This document shows, piece after piece, positions 17,002 to 27,893 of a stretch of 64,000 nucleotides of DNA. This DNA comes from Amycolatopsis rifamycinica (GTDB lineage: Bacteria; Actinomycetota; Actinomycetes; Mycobacteriales; Pseudonocardiaceae), in assembly GCF_000695625.1 (NCBI RefSeq), contig NZ_JMQI01000006.1, forward strand, positions 84,343 to 148,342, read 5' to 3'. How positions within the stretch are numbered: position 1 is the first letter of the stretch; each line of letters begins with the position of its first letter. Below the pieces are notes generated by a model that worked only from the letters and a program-made list of their open reading frames with translations, was not told the origin of the DNA and ran no database searches. Made by a program: the position numbers and the translations under genes.

Positions 17002-18203
17002 CGCTGGTGACGCTGCCGGAACCGGCCCGGCTGAAGCCCCCGGACGTCGTCGCGCTCGGGGCCCACGGCATGCGGACGCGGCCGGTGCGCGCCGTGCTGT
17101 CCGCGCTGGGCATCGCGATCGGCGTCGCCGCGATGGTGGCCGTGCTGGCGATCCCGGCGTCGGGCGCGCGGGCCCTGCACGACCGGCTGGCCGCGCTCGG
17201 GCCCAACCTGCTCACCGCGGGGCCGGGCCAGACGCTCTTCGGCGACAACGCGACGCTGCCGGACGACGCGGTGGCGATGGCGCGCCGGATCGGGCCGGTG
17301 CGGGCGGCGGCGGGCACGGGGACGACGTCGGCGAGCGTGCGCCGCAGCGACAAGATCGCGCCGAACGACACGTCCGGGCTCGCGGTGTACGCGGCGCGGC
17401 CGGACCTGCTCGGGGTGCTGGGCGGCAAGGTCCGGGCCGGGGCGTTCCTGGCGGCGGGGAACCAGGACTACCCGGTGACGGTGCTGGGTTCGCAGGCCGC
17501 GGCCCGGCTCGGCGTCGACCACATCGACCCGGCTCGGCCGCCGCAGGTGCTGATCGGGACGCAATGGTTCACCGTGGTGGGCATCCTCGCGCCGATGCCG
17601 CTGGCGCCGGAGATCGAGCGTTCGGCGCTGGTCGGCTGGGACGTGGCGAAGCGGCTGCTCGGCTTCGACGGGCATCCGTCCACGGTGTACGTCCGGGCGG
17701 AGGAGTCCGAAGTGGACGGTGTGCGGTCGGTGCTGGCCGCGACGCTGAACCCGCAGGCGCCGAACGAGGTCGAGGTCCGGCGGCCGTCGGACGCGCTGGC
17801 GGCGCAGAAGCTGACGGACACGACGTACAGCGCGCTGTTCCTCGGGCTCGGCGGCGTGGCGCTGCTGGTCGGCGGGGTCGGGGTGGCGAACACGATGGTG
17901 ATTTCGGTGCTGGAGCGGCGGCGTGAGATCGGGTTGCGCCGGGCGCTGGGGGCGACGAAGCGGCAAATTCGCGGGCAGTTCCTGGCGGAGTCGGTGCTGC
18001 TGTCCGGGCTCGGCGGGCTGGCGGGCGTGCTGGCCGGGGTGCTCGTGACGGCGGGGTACGCGCTGAGCCAGGGGTGGCCCGCGGTGCTGCCGGCGGCGGC
18101 GCTGGCGGGCGGCGTCGGCGTCGCGGCACTGGTGGGCGCGGTGGCCGGGGCGTACCCGGCCGTGCGAGCGGCCCGCCTGGCCCCCACCCGCGCCCTCGCC
18201 TGA
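16998..18203 (+). CDS. ABC transporter permease (MacB/FtsX fold)
   Basis: 401 residues. Membrane segment 1 is at about 34-55, a large extracytoplasmic domain covers about 60-270, and three membrane segments lie at about 275-300, 325-350 and 365-390. The cytoplasmic coupling motif [19 protein letters not shown] is typical of the FtsX/MacB family. It is the last gene of the lipoprotein-adaptor-ATPase-permease operon and is followed by three palindromes. Relatives export macrolides, peptides or lipoproteins; the substrate is unknown. Confidence 0.92.
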   Translation: MTLVTLPEPARLKPPDVVALGAHGMRTRPVRAVLSALGIAIGVAAMVAVLAIPASGARALHDRLAALGPNLLTAGPGQTLFGDNATLPDDAVAMARRIGPVRAAAGTGTTSASVRRSDKIAPNDTSGLAVYAARPDLLGVLGGKVRAGAFLAAGNQDYPVTVLGSQAAARLGVDHIDPARPPQVLIGTQWFTVVGILAPMPLAPEIERSALVGWDVAKRLLGFDGHPSTVYVRAEESEVDGVRSVLAATLNPQAPNEVEVRRPSDALAAQKLTDTTYSALFLGLGGVALLVGGVGVANTMVISVLERRREIGLRRALGATKRQIRGQFLAESVLLSGLGGLAGVLAGVLVTAGYALSQGWPAVLPAAALAGGVGVAALVGAVAGAYPAVRAARLAPTRALA

Positions 18204-18212
18204 CCGAAGTGG

Positions 18213-18310
18213 CACTTTCACGTGAAAGTGACCCGGAGCCCATACTCCGGAACACTTTCACGTGAAAGTGACCCGGAGCCCACACTCCGAAACACTTTCA
18301 CGTGAAAGTG
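18213..18310. repeat. Three tandem copies of the CACTTTCACGTGAAAGTG palindrome
   Basis: Perfect copies start at 18213, 18253 and 18293, exactly 40 bases apart. The spacers are near-identical too (ACCCGGAGCCCAYACTCCGR). The array follows the ABC permease stop by ten bases and could act as a strong transcript end or a protein-binding array. The same core occurs singly at 6717 and 30804. Confidence 0.88.
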
Positions 18311-18409
18311 ACCTGGAGTCCGGGCTCCGGAACGGCGGTTTCGCGGGGTGCACGGATGGCGGGTGCCGAGTTACTGCTCACCCGGTATCCAGCACGTTGG
18401 AAGATTCCC

Positions 18410-18427
18410 CACCTCCGCGGGGAGGTG
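18410..18427 (+). promoter_or_regulatory. Hairpin covering the ribosome-binding site of the amidohydrolase
   Basis: CACCTCC (18410-18416) pairs with GGAGGTG (18421-18427) around a four-base loop. The right arm contains the best Shine-Dalgarno sequence for ATG 18432, so translation from that start could be held back by this fold. Confidence 0.35.
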
Positions 18428-18431
18428 TTGG

Positions 18432-19991
18432 ATGGGCGGGAGGGAGCCGATCGAAGGGTGGGGCCGCGTGCGAGTCGAGGCGAACAGGCGTGAATTCCTG
18501 CGGTGGCTCACAACAGCGGGTGCCGGCCTGGCCGCCGCCGGGGTGGCGCCCGCCCTCTTCGCGCAGGAGGCCGCCGCGGCCGGGACCGGCGTCGTGGTCG
18601 TCTCCGGGGTGACCGTGGTCGACGGCACCGACCACCCCGCGCGGCCGAACTCCGCCGTCGTGCTCGTCGGGGACCGGATCGCCTGGGTCGGGCCCGTCGC
18701 CGACCTGCCGCGGTGCGGGGGTGCCCGGGTCGTCGACGGCCGCGGCCGCTTCCTCGTGCCCGGCCTGTGGGACATGCACGCCCACGGCATCGACTACGAG
18801 GACATCTGGCCGCCGCTGTTCCTGGCCAACGGCGTCACCGGCATCCGGGAAATGCAGGGCTACGACGAAAACCGCGCCACCCGCGACAAGATCGCCCGCG
18901 GCGAGCTGCTCGCCCCGCGGGTCGTGCTGGCCAGCTCGATCATCGACGGCCCGGTGTCCCTGCTCGGCCCGCCGGTCACCAAGGTCGCGAACGCCGAGGA
19001 GGCGCGGGCGGCGGTCCGGACCGCGGTCGCGCAGCGGTCGGACTTCGTCAAGGTGTACTTCTACCTGCCGAAGGACGCCTTCGCCGCGATCGCCGACGAA
19101 TGCCGGCGCCACGGCCTGCCGTTCGCCGGGCACTGGCCCTACCGGCTCCGCCCGCTCGACGCCGCCCGGGCCGGGCAGCGCAGTTTCGAGCACAACTTCG
19201 GGCTGTCGATCGCCACGTCGAGCCGCCGCGACGAGTTCTTCGCCCGCCTCGACGCGACGCCGTTCGACCCGAAGGCCCCGCGCGACTTCTTCAACCTCGC
19301 CCGCGAACTCGACCGGGAGGCCGCGCAGGCGTACGACCCGGTCGCGGCGGCCCGGCACTTCGCCGGCCTCAACGCCTGCGGCAGCTGGCTCAGCCCCACC
19401 TTCGCGGTCAACCGGGTCATTTCCCGGCCCGCCGGCGCGTTCGCGCAGGACCCCCGGAACAAGTACGTCCCGCAGGAGGTCCTCGACCTCTGGGCCGACC
19501 GGCTGACGCTGTTCACGCCCGTCACGCCCGAGCAGATCGACCAGCAGGAGCGCTACTTCCAGGCGCAGCTGCGGCTCACCGGGGAGGCGCACCGCGCCGG
19601 GGTCGGCATCCTCGGCGGGACCGACTGCCAGAACCCGTACGTCTACCCGGGGTTCAGCCTGCACGACGAGCTCGACTTCCTCGTCGAGGCCGGCCTGAGC
19701 CCGCGCCGGGCGCTGCAGTCGGTGACCCGGGACGCGGCCGCGTTCCTCGGCCGGGCCGGCACGGCCGGGACGATCACCCCCGGCAAGGTCGCCGACCTGG
19801 TGCTGCTCGACGCCGACCCGCTCGCCGACATCCGCGCGGTCCGGCGGATCGACACCGTCGTCACCGGCGGCCGCGTCCTCGGCCGGGCCGCGCTCGACAA
19901 GCTGCTGGCCGACGCCGAAGCCGCCGCGAACCGGCCGGCCGCGGGGGCGAACGCCAGGTCAGTGCGCTTGCCGGTGCACGGCTGCTGCTGA
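18432..19991 (+). CDS. Tat-exported amidohydrolase
   Basis: 519 residues from ATG 18432 (GGGGAGG upstream); a GTG at 18468 with GAAGGGTGGGG is the alternative. The N-terminus has a twin-arginine signal, NRREFLRWL, followed by a hydrophobic Ala-rich stretch and AQEAAAAG. The mature part is a metal-dependent hydrolase of the amidohydrolase superfamily: HAHG metal motif, VKVYFYLP, GHWP, and GTDCQN near the C-terminus. Relatives are prolidase- or imidazolonepropionase-like. It probably cleaves an amide outside the cell; the substrate is unknown. It stands alone, downstream of a palindrome array. Confidence 0.87.
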   Translation: MGGREPIEGWGRVRVEANRREFLRWLTTAGAGLAAAGVAPALFAQEAAAAGTGVVVVSGVTVVDGTDHPARPNSAVVLVGDRIAWVGPVADLPRCGGARVVDGRGRFLVPGLWDMHAHGIDYEDIWPPLFLANGVTGIREMQGYDENRATRDKIARGELLAPRVVLASSIIDGPVSLLGPPVTKVANAEEARAAVRTAVAQRSDFVKVYFYLPKDAFAAIADECRRHGLPFAGHWPYRLRPLDAARAGQRSFEHNFGLSIATSSRRDEFFARLDATPFDPKAPRDFFNLARELDREAAQAYDPVAAARHFAGLNACGSWLSPTFAVNRVISRPAGAFAQDPRNKYVPQEVLDLWADRLTLFTPVTPEQIDQQERYFQAQLRLTGEAHRAGVGILGGTDCQNPYVYPGFSLHDELDFLVEAGLSPRRALQSVTRDAAAFLGRAGTAGTITPGKVADLVLLDADPLADIRAVRRIDTVVTGGRVLGRAALDKLLADAEAAANRPAAGANARSVRLPVHGCC

Positions 19992-20038
19992 GCGCCCGGT
20001 AATCTCGGCCGGTCGGAGACCTGGCTCGAGGGGGCGCG

Positions 20039-22385
<2,347 letters not shown>

Positions 22386-22441
22386 TCAGGTCGGGACGAA
22401 GCAGGTAACAGAGGTGGGGCGGCGTCCGACATGTGGAACCG

Positions 22442-23278
22442 ATGAGTGATCGACCTCGCTGGTACTTCTTCGCGTGGTTCGCCGTGGTGGCCGCGGCGCA
22501 CCTCGCGGTCGAAGGCTGGACGGAAACGACCGCGATCGGCCTCCCGGTCGGGTTCGCGGCGACGCTGGCGCTGGTCTTCGTCCGCCGCCTGCCGTGGTGG
22601 GCGACCGGCGAAGCACGCACCGCGTCGACGGCCCGCGGCGTGAAGGTGGCCGGCTTCGGGTTGCTGTGGCTCCTGGTGGCCGGGGCGATCGTCGTCGGGC
22701 TCGTCGAACACCCGCCCCACGGCGCCGACGTCCTCTACGCCGGGGTCTTCGTCTCGATCTTCGCCGGTGCTTCGGTGTTCGGACTGGTCAAGCTGCTGCC
22801 GAAGCGGGCGTCGACGCGGCGGGCGGTCCTGCGGTGGAAGCTGGTGTTCGCCACGACGGCGGCGTGGGCGGTCGGCGCCCTCGCCCTCGCGGCCGAGGTC
22901 GCGGCCATCGTCGTGACCGGGGGCTGGCTGCCGTGGGTCCTGCCGGTGCCGAGCCTGGTCGTCGTGCTGGCGCTCGCCGGGTGGCGGTCCGAACTGACCG
23001 GCCCGGTGGCGTGCCTGGCGAGCGGCCGCTGGACGCCGGTCGCGGCGGCGGCGTTCGACGTGCGGGCGGGCGAGCCGGTCGACGGCTGGGCGGTGCTGCC
23101 CGGGGACGTGCGGATCAAGTTCCACCTGCCCGCGGTGCCCGCCGACATCGCCGCCGAGCTGGGGAACCGGCGCCGGCTGTGGCTCGCCGGGTGGCCGGCG
23201 GAGGACCTGGTCGTCGGCCTCCCGGACGGCGACACCTACGCCATCGGGTTCATCGGGCACCACGGCCCGTGGGGGTAA
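22442..23278 (+). CDS. Hypothetical membrane protein
   Basis: 278 residues. Six or so hydrophobic segments lie between about 10 and 180 (for example FFAWFAVVAAAHLAV, VAGFGLLWLLVAGAIVVGLV, LPWVLPVPSLVVVLAL). A soluble C-terminal domain of about 90 residues follows, with FDVRAGEPVDGWAVLPGDVRIKF and a final GFIGHHGPWG. ATG 22442 is chosen over GTG 22433. It is divergent from serC. I do not recognise the family. Confidence 0.72.
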   Translation: MSDRPRWYFFAWFAVVAAAHLAVEGWTETTAIGLPVGFAATLALVFVRRLPWWATGEARTASTARGVKVAGFGLLWLLVAGAIVVGLVEHPPHGADVLYAGVFVSIFAGASVFGLVKLLPKRASTRRAVLRWKLVFATTAAWAVGALALAAEVAAIVVTGGWLPWVLPVPSLVVVLALAGWRSELTGPVACLASGRWTPVAAAAFDVRAGEPVDGWAVLPGDVRIKFHLPAVPADIAAELGNRRRLWLAGWPAEDLVVGLPDGDTYAIGFIGHHGPWG

Positions 23279-23322
23279 AAACACGGTTACCGGCTCGCCG
23301 GGCCGCCGGTAGTCTCCCGATC

Positions 23323-23640
23323 ATGACGACTGTGCAGGTGAGCTTCCCGGTGCCGCCCGAGGTGCTGTGGAACTCGCTCCCCGCCGGAGTCGCGGCCGCC
23401 GGCGGCTCGGCTCCGTACTACGACCCGCAGCGGGGAACCGTGTTCTTCAAGACCGGGATGTCCCTGCTCAGCTGGGGCCAGAACGTCACCGTGACGGTCT
23501 CGCACGCCCCGGGCGGCTCGGCCCTCACGGTGCAGACGACCCTGAAGCTCGGCCTGATCGACTGGGGTGAGGGCAAGCGCCTCGGCAACCGGTTCACCGC
23601 CGCCGTCGCCCACGCGGCGGGCATACCCGCCCTGACCTGA
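23323..23640 (+). CDS. Small hypothetical protein
   Basis: 105 residues, predicted mostly beta strand, with no signal or membrane segment. It opens TTVQVSFPVPPEVLWNSL, which resembles the start of START/SRPBCC-like domains, but it is too short for a full domain. TAGTCT (23310-23315) seven bases before the ATG suggests a leaderless transcript. It lies 44 bases after the membrane protein. Function unknown. Confidence 0.72.
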   Translation: MTTVQVSFPVPPEVLWNSLPAGVAAAGGSAPYYDPQRGTVFFKTGMSLLSWGQNVTVTVSHAPGGSALTVQTTLKLGLIDWGEGKRLGNRFTAAVAHAAGIPALT

Positions 23641-23678
23641 GGGCCCCGCTCACCACCCTGGGGGTGTGAGCGGGGCCC
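23641..23678. terminator. Bidirectional hairpin between convergent genes
   Basis: GGGCCCCGCTCAC (23641-23653) pairs perfectly with GTGAGCGGGGCCC (23666-23678), a 13-bp stem. It begins at the base after one stop codon and ends seven bases before the convergent stop. Confidence 0.8.
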
Positions 23679-23685
23679 GGTCCGC

Positions 23686-25026
23686 CTAGCGCCAGTCGTC
23701 GACGCCGCCCGGCACCGGCGCGGCCGGGTCGTACGGCGTGCGGGTGAAGATGAACGTCGCCAGGTCGAGGTGGGTGGCGACGCCGTCGGCGTTCCGGCCC
23801 ACCACGAGCGTTTCGCCGGCGTAGTAGCCGTCGAGGCCGACGTAGGTGTCCTCGCCGGTCGCGCGGAAGCGCGAGCTGCGCCCGGCGCCCTCGACCGGCG
23901 CGAGCAGCAGCAGCCCGTCGCCCTGGACGCGCAGGTGGTACGGCGTGGGGCCCCAGTGCCAGAGCCCGGTCAGCGCGAGCAGCGCGGGGTCGGTGGGCGA
24001 GGGCAGCCACTCGGCGGGCAGCCGCGGCTCCAGCTCGTCGGTCATGGTGATGAGGTCCAGGCAGAGCTGGGTGATGCCGACGCCGGACGTCGAGTTGGTG
24101 AGCACCAGCGCGCCGGTCCGCGCGGCCGGGTCGACCAGCGTCACGGCGAGGAACCCGGGCATCGAGCCGGTGTGGCCGGCGAACCGGCGGCCCTGGTGGC
24201 GCACGAGCATCAGGCCGAGCCCGAACCCGGTCGTCCAGACGTCGGTGTCGTCGACGGTGATCATGGTCCGCATCTCGGCGACGGTGTCCGGCGCGAGCAC
24301 CCCGCCGGTTTCGCCGCCGAGGAACGCCGTCCAGCGGCCGAGGTCCCGCGCCGTCGACCACAGCTGCCCGGCGGGGGCCATCGCGCCGGCGTCCGGGCTC
24401 GGCTCGGGCAGCAGGACGTCGGCGAAGGGGTGCACGGCGAAGCCCTCGGCGTGCGCGCCGACCGGGTGCGGGGTCGTGCGGGTCATCCCCAGCGGGCCGA
24501 GGACCTCCTCCTCGACCACGGAGAGCCAGCTCTTGCCGCGGTGGCGGGTGAGGAGTTCGCCGAGCACGCCGTAGCCGACGTTCGAGTAGTGGAACCGCGC
24601 GCCCGGCCGGTGCTTGGTCGCGCCCTCGGCGAGGCTGCCGACCAGCGCGTCCCAGTCCGCGCCGGGGGTCCGCTCCCACCACAGGCCGGGCGACTCCGAC
24701 GTCAGGCCGGAGGTGTGGGACAGCAGCTGGGCGACGGTGGCGGCACCGAACGGCGTGCCCGGGACGTGCTTTTCGAGCGGGTCATTGAGGTCGAGGAGGC
24801 CTTCGTCGCGCAGTCGCATGACGGCGGTGGCGACGAGGGTCTTGGTGATCGAGCCCAGGCGGTACTGGGTGTCGGTGGTCGGGGCTTCCCCGCCGACGCG
24901 CCCCCGGCCACCGGACCAGACGATCTCCCCGTCCCGCACGACGGCGGCGACCAGCGACGGAGCCCGGCAGACGGCCTGCTCATGGGCGATCCGGCGGAGC
25001 AGGGCGAGTTCGGTCGAGGCAAGCAT
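23686..25026 (-). CDS. Serine hydrolase of the beta-lactamase/esterase (class C) family
   Basis: 446 residues. The catalytic Ser59-x-x-Lys62 is in RLGSITKT, the second motif Tyr147-Ser-Asn is in FHYSNVGYG and the third is in FAGHTGSMPG. There is no signal peptide, so it should be cytoplasmic, like EstB-type esterases and some D-aminopeptidases of the fold. A C-terminal domain of about 100 residues (from WHWGPTPYHLRVQG) resembles the lipocalin-like tail of this group. Its promoter region holds an eight-unit, 21-nt-periodic palindrome array. Confidence 0.88.
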   Translation of the reverse strand: MLASTELALLRRIAHEQAVCRAPSLVAAVVRDGEIVWSGGRGRVGGEAPTTDTQYRLGSITKTLVATAVMRLRDEGLLDLNDPLEKHVPGTPFGAATVAQLLSHTSGLTSESPGLWWERTPGADWDALVGSLAEGATKHRPGARFHYSNVGYGVLGELLTRHRGKSWLSVVEEEVLGPLGMTRTTPHPVGAHAEGFAVHPFADVLLPEPSPDAGAMAPAGQLWSTARDLGRWTAFLGGETGGVLAPDTVAEMRTMITVDDTDVWTTGFGLGLMLVRHQGRRFAGHTGSMPGFLAVTLVDPAARTGALVLTNSTSGVGITQLCLDLITMTDELEPRLPAEWLPSPTDPALLALTGLWHWGPTPYHLRVQGDGLLLLAPVEGAGRSSRFRATGEDTYVGLDGYYAGETLVVGRNADGVATHLDLATFIFTRTPYDPAAPVPGGVDDWR

Positions 25027-25081
25027 GGAGGCATTCTGCCGCGCACCGCCGGATGGAGCAGGTCCCGGGCCTCAGCCGAGA

Positions 25082-25249
25082 GGCATCACCCGTGATTGGC
25101 AGGGCATCACGCGTGACTGACGAGGCATCACCCGTGATTGGCGGGGCATCACGCGTGACTGGCGGGGCATCACCGTGATGCCCGTGGGATCACGCATGAT
25201 GCCCGTGGGATCACGCGTGATGCCCCTGGGCGCAGGGGTGATGCCCGGT
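25082..25249. repeat. Eight-unit 21-nt-periodic palindrome array
   Basis: Units begin at 25082, 25103, 25124, 25145, 25166, 25187, 25208 and 25229. The unit consensus is a near-palindrome around GCATCACGCGTGATGC. Units 1-4 keep the left arm better (GGCATCAC) and units 5-8 the right arm (TGATGCCC); the right-arm register shifts by one base at unit 5. The array occupies nearly all the space between the response-regulator stop (25250) and the serine-hydrolase start (25026, minus strand). Confidence 0.9.
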
Positions 25250-25870
25250 TCAGCCGAGGAGGTTTCGTTCCATCGCTGTGGTGACCGCGGCGGTGCGGTC
25301 GGAGACGCCGAGCTTGCCGAAGACCCGGAGCAGGTGGGTCTTCACCGTGGCCTCGCTGATGTGCAGGGCGCGGCCGATGTCGGCGTTCGTCCCGCCCTTC
25401 GCGACCAGCCGGAGCACCTCCACCTCGCGGGCCGACAGCGGCTGCGGCTCGGGGTTGCGGACCCGGTTGACCAGCTTCCCGGCCACCGACGGCGCCAGCA
25501 CCGTCTCCCCGCGCGCCGCCGCGCGGATGGCGTTGGCCAGCTCCGCGCGGGAGGCGTCCTTCAGCAGGTACCCCGACGCGCCGGCCTCGACCGCGCGCAG
25601 GATGTCGGCGTCCGTCTCGTACGTCGTCAGCACGACGATCCGGCGGCCCGGCTGCTCGCGCAGGATCCGCTTGGTGGCGCCGACGCCGTCGAGGCCGGGC
25701 ATCCGCAGGTCCATCAGCACGACGTCGGGCCCGGCGACGCGGTCGAGCGCGACGGCTTCGTCGCCGGAACCCGCTTCGCCGACGACCGTCAGGTCGGGCT
25801 CCGCTTCGAGCATGCCGCGGAGGCCTTCGCGGACGACCGGGTGGTCGTCGACGAGCATGACGCGGATCAA
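25250..25870 (-). CDS. NarL/LuxR-type response regulator
   Basis: 206 residues: receiver domain with the DDH pocket, phosphorylation site Asp54 (VVLMDLRMPG) and conserved Lys in LLKDAS; LuxR helix-turn-helix at about 140-200 (LSAREVEVLRLVAKGGTNADIGRALHIS split over two helices). A TTG at 25870 overlaps the kinase stop (TTGA) and has GGAGGTG five bases before it, so it beats ATG 25858. It is the last gene of an ABC-2/kinase/regulator operon. Confidence 0.93.
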   Translation of the reverse strand: MIRVMLVDDHPVVREGLRGMLEAEPDLTVVGEAGSGDEAVALDRVAGPDVVLMDLRMPGLDGVGATKRILREQPGRRIVVLTTYETDADILRAVEAGASGYLLKDASRAELANAIRAAARGETVLAPSVAGKLVNRVRNPEPQPLSAREVEVLRLVAKGGTNADIGRALHISEATVKTHLLRVFGKLGVSDRTAAVTTAMERNLLG

Positions 25871-27024
25871 GCCGGCACCTCCAGGGTGAGTTCGGTGCCG
25901 CCGGGGCCGCTCCGGACGCTCAGTCTGCCACCGACCTGCTCGGCCCGGGACCGCATCCCGCGCAACCCGAACCCGGTGGCGCGGTCCGGGTCGAAGCCGG
26001 CGCCGTCGTCGCGCACCGACAGCCGCACCGAACCGTCCACAGCGGACAGCCGCACCGAGACCGCCGACGCGGCCGCGTGCCGCCGGACGTTGTTCAGCGC
26101 TTCCTGCGCGCCCCGCAGCAGCACCACTTCGCCCGCCATGCCGAGCGACGGCAACGGACTGTCCACTTCGTACTGGACCGGCACCCCCGTCTCGTCGGCC
26201 AGCCGGTCGGCCTGCCGCCGGACGGCGTCGACGAGCGAGCCGGCCGCGAGGTCCGCCGGAGCCAGCGCGGCGACCATGGCGCGGGCCTCCGTGAGGTTGT
26301 CGCGCGCGGTGCGGGCCGCCAGTTCCGCGTGCCGCCGCGCCGCGGCCGGGTCGGTGTCCAGTTCGGACTCGATGGCCTGGGCGAGGGTGACGATGCTGGT
26401 GAACCCCTGCGCGAGCGTGTCGTGGATCTCCCGCGCGAGCCGTTCGCGCTCGGCCGCGGTGCCGGCCTCCCGCGAGAGCCGGGCGACTTCCGCCTGGCTT
26501 TCCTCGAGCTGCGCGATCAGCTCGGCGCGCCCCCGGCTCTCCTCGACGACGTGCAGGATGAACTTGCCGGACAGCACACCGAAGACGACGAGGATCGCGG
26601 TCATCGGCAGCAGGATGTGCAGCGCCGGCCCCTGCAGACCCTCGTTGACGATCGACGACAACGGGCTCAGCAGGATCGCCACGGTGGTGAGCACGGCCGC
26701 GGGCCGGAACTCCAGCGTCGAGAACACCAGCGGGCACACCATGAACAGGATGAAGCTGGCCGTGGTGTTGGTGAACATCGCGACCGCGACCAGCGCCAGG
26801 ACGATCAGGGCCAGCGCCCATCGCTCCCGCAGGTGCCCGTCTTCGCGCACCACCCGGCGGCCCCACAGCAGGTAGGTCAGCGCCAGCGCGGTCAGCGCCC
26901 CGACCGCGACCGCCGTGCGCACCGGGTCGTCCTCGTCCAGCACCACCAGCAGCGTCGTGGCCAGGTACGCCACCGCGAAGAGGATTTCCCAGAGCCAGTT
27001 GAACCGGTCCCAGGCGTCGGTCAC
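25867..27024 (-). CDS. HisKA_3-type sensor histidine kinase
   Basis: 385 residues. Five or six membrane helices fill about 10-155 with almost no extracytoplasmic loop, so the sensor is intramembrane. A coiled coil (about 160-190) leads to the phospho-acceptor His201 in LAREIHDTLAQG and an ATPase domain ending DDGAGFD and GFGLRGMRSRAEQ. The GTG start at 27024 overlaps the ABC permease stop. The layout resembles DesK/LiaS kinases that sense membrane state or cell-envelope drugs together with an ABC transporter. Confidence 0.92.
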   Translation of the reverse strand: MTDAWDRFNWLWEILFAVAYLATTLLVVLDEDDPVRTAVAVGALTALALTYLLWGRRVVREDGHLRERWALALIVLALVAVAMFTNTTASFILFMVCPLVFSTLEFRPAAVLTTVAILLSPLSSIVNEGLQGPALHILLPMTAILVVFGVLSGKFILHVVEESRGRAELIAQLEESQAEVARLSREAGTAAERERLAREIHDTLAQGFTSIVTLAQAIESELDTDPAAARRHAELAARTARDNLTEARAMVAALAPADLAAGSLVDAVRRQADRLADETGVPVQYEVDSPLPSLGMAGEVVLLRGAQEALNNVRRHAAASAVSVRLSAVDGSVRLSVRDDGAGFDPDRATGFGLRGMRSRAEQVGGRLSVRSGPGGTELTLEVPA

Positions 27025-27893
27025 TTCGCGTCGGTCCACCGGAACGTCAGCCGCGCCAGCACCGCGCCCGCCACGCACCACACCGCCAGCACCAGCGCCA
27101 CCCGCGGAAGTTCCCATGTCCCGGCCATCTCCATCCTCACGGCGCCGTCCGGCAGGAAGACCGACCGGAATCCCTGGCAGATCCACTTCAGCGGGAAGAA
27201 CGACGCGACGTCCACCATAACTTTCGGCAGGTTCGTGATCGGCGAAACGAAGACGCCGGAGATGAACTGCAGCACCAGGTACAGCATCTGCACGACGGCG
27301 ACGGCGCCGTTCGTGGACTTCGCGAGCGAGCTGACCGCGATCCCGAGCAGCGTGCACGAGACGATGCCGAGCGCGAACACCCAGAGCAGCGTCAGCCACT
27401 TCGCCGGGTCGGACGGCAGCTTCAGCCCGAACAGCAGCACGGCGACCGCGGCCATCAAAACCGTCTGGGCCAGGCTCGACACCGCGACCAGCACCATCTT
27501 GCCGACGAAGTACGACGCCGACGGCATCGGCGTGCCGCGCAGCCGCTTGAGCGCGCCGGTCTCCCGGTCGGCCGAGACGCCGGTCGCGATGCTGTTGAAC
27601 GACGTCGACACGATGCCGGAGCCGATCATCCCGGCCGCCAGCAGCTGCCCGGACGTGACGCCGTCGAGCGGGGTCGGACCGTCCAGGATGGACCCGAGCA
27701 GGAGCATGAGCACGGCGGGCAGGGAAAAGGTGAAGACCACCTGTTCCTTGTTCCGGAAGAACTGCCGCAGCTCGGTGCCGCCGCGGGCCAGGCCGAGCGA
27801 GAGCGGTCCGGGAAGGGCCACCACCGCTTTCCGGGGGTTCCGGGTGGCGGAGCCCCCGGCCTGGGGCGAAGCCCCGGACGTCCCAGTGGTCAT
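27021..27893 (-). CDS. ABC-2 type transporter permease
   Basis: 290 residues with six membrane helices from about 50 onward (FTFSLPAVLMLLLGSI to VALVLAVWCVAGAVL). It contains the ABC-2 features RETGALKRLRGTP and a re-entrant FISGVFVSPITNLP region. ATG 27893 overlaps the ATPase stop (ATGA). The first 25 residues (SGASPQAGGSATRNPRK) are encoded by a GC-rich hairpin repeat that also occurs in non-coding DNA at 49988, so this N-terminus is probably not functional sequence. It partners the ATPase upstream. Confidence 0.9.
   Translation of the reverse strand: MTTGTSGASPQAGGSATRNPRKAVVALPGPLSLGLARGGTELRQFFRNKEQVVFTFSLPAVLMLLLGSILDGPTPLDGVTSGQLLAAGMIGSGIVSTSFNSIATGVSADRETGALKRLRGTPMPSASYFVGKMVLVAVSSLAQTVLMAAVAVLLFGLKLPSDPAKWLTLLWVFALGIVSCTLLGIAVSSLAKSTNGAVAVVQMLYLVLQFISGVFVSPITNLPKVMVDVASFFPLKWICQGFRSVFLPDGAVRMEMAGTWELPRVALVLAVWCVAGAVLARLTFRWTDAK
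27833..27876. repeat. GC-rich double-hairpin repeat, copy A (inside a CDS)
   Basis: Two back-to-back stems, built on GGCGGAGCC within CCGGGTGGCGGAGCCCCCGG and on GGGGCGAAGCCCC, match copy B at 49988-50028 almost base for base. Here the repeat encodes the N-terminal tail of the ABC-2 permease. Confidence 0.75.

Noticed and set aside
18204..18431. Insertion-sequence remnant around the three palindromes
   Set aside because: No transposase fragment, no terminal inverted repeats beyond the palindromes themselves and no target duplication.
25082..25249. CRISPR array
   Set aside because: The whole 21-base unit is repeated with no distinct spacers, and there are no cas genes.
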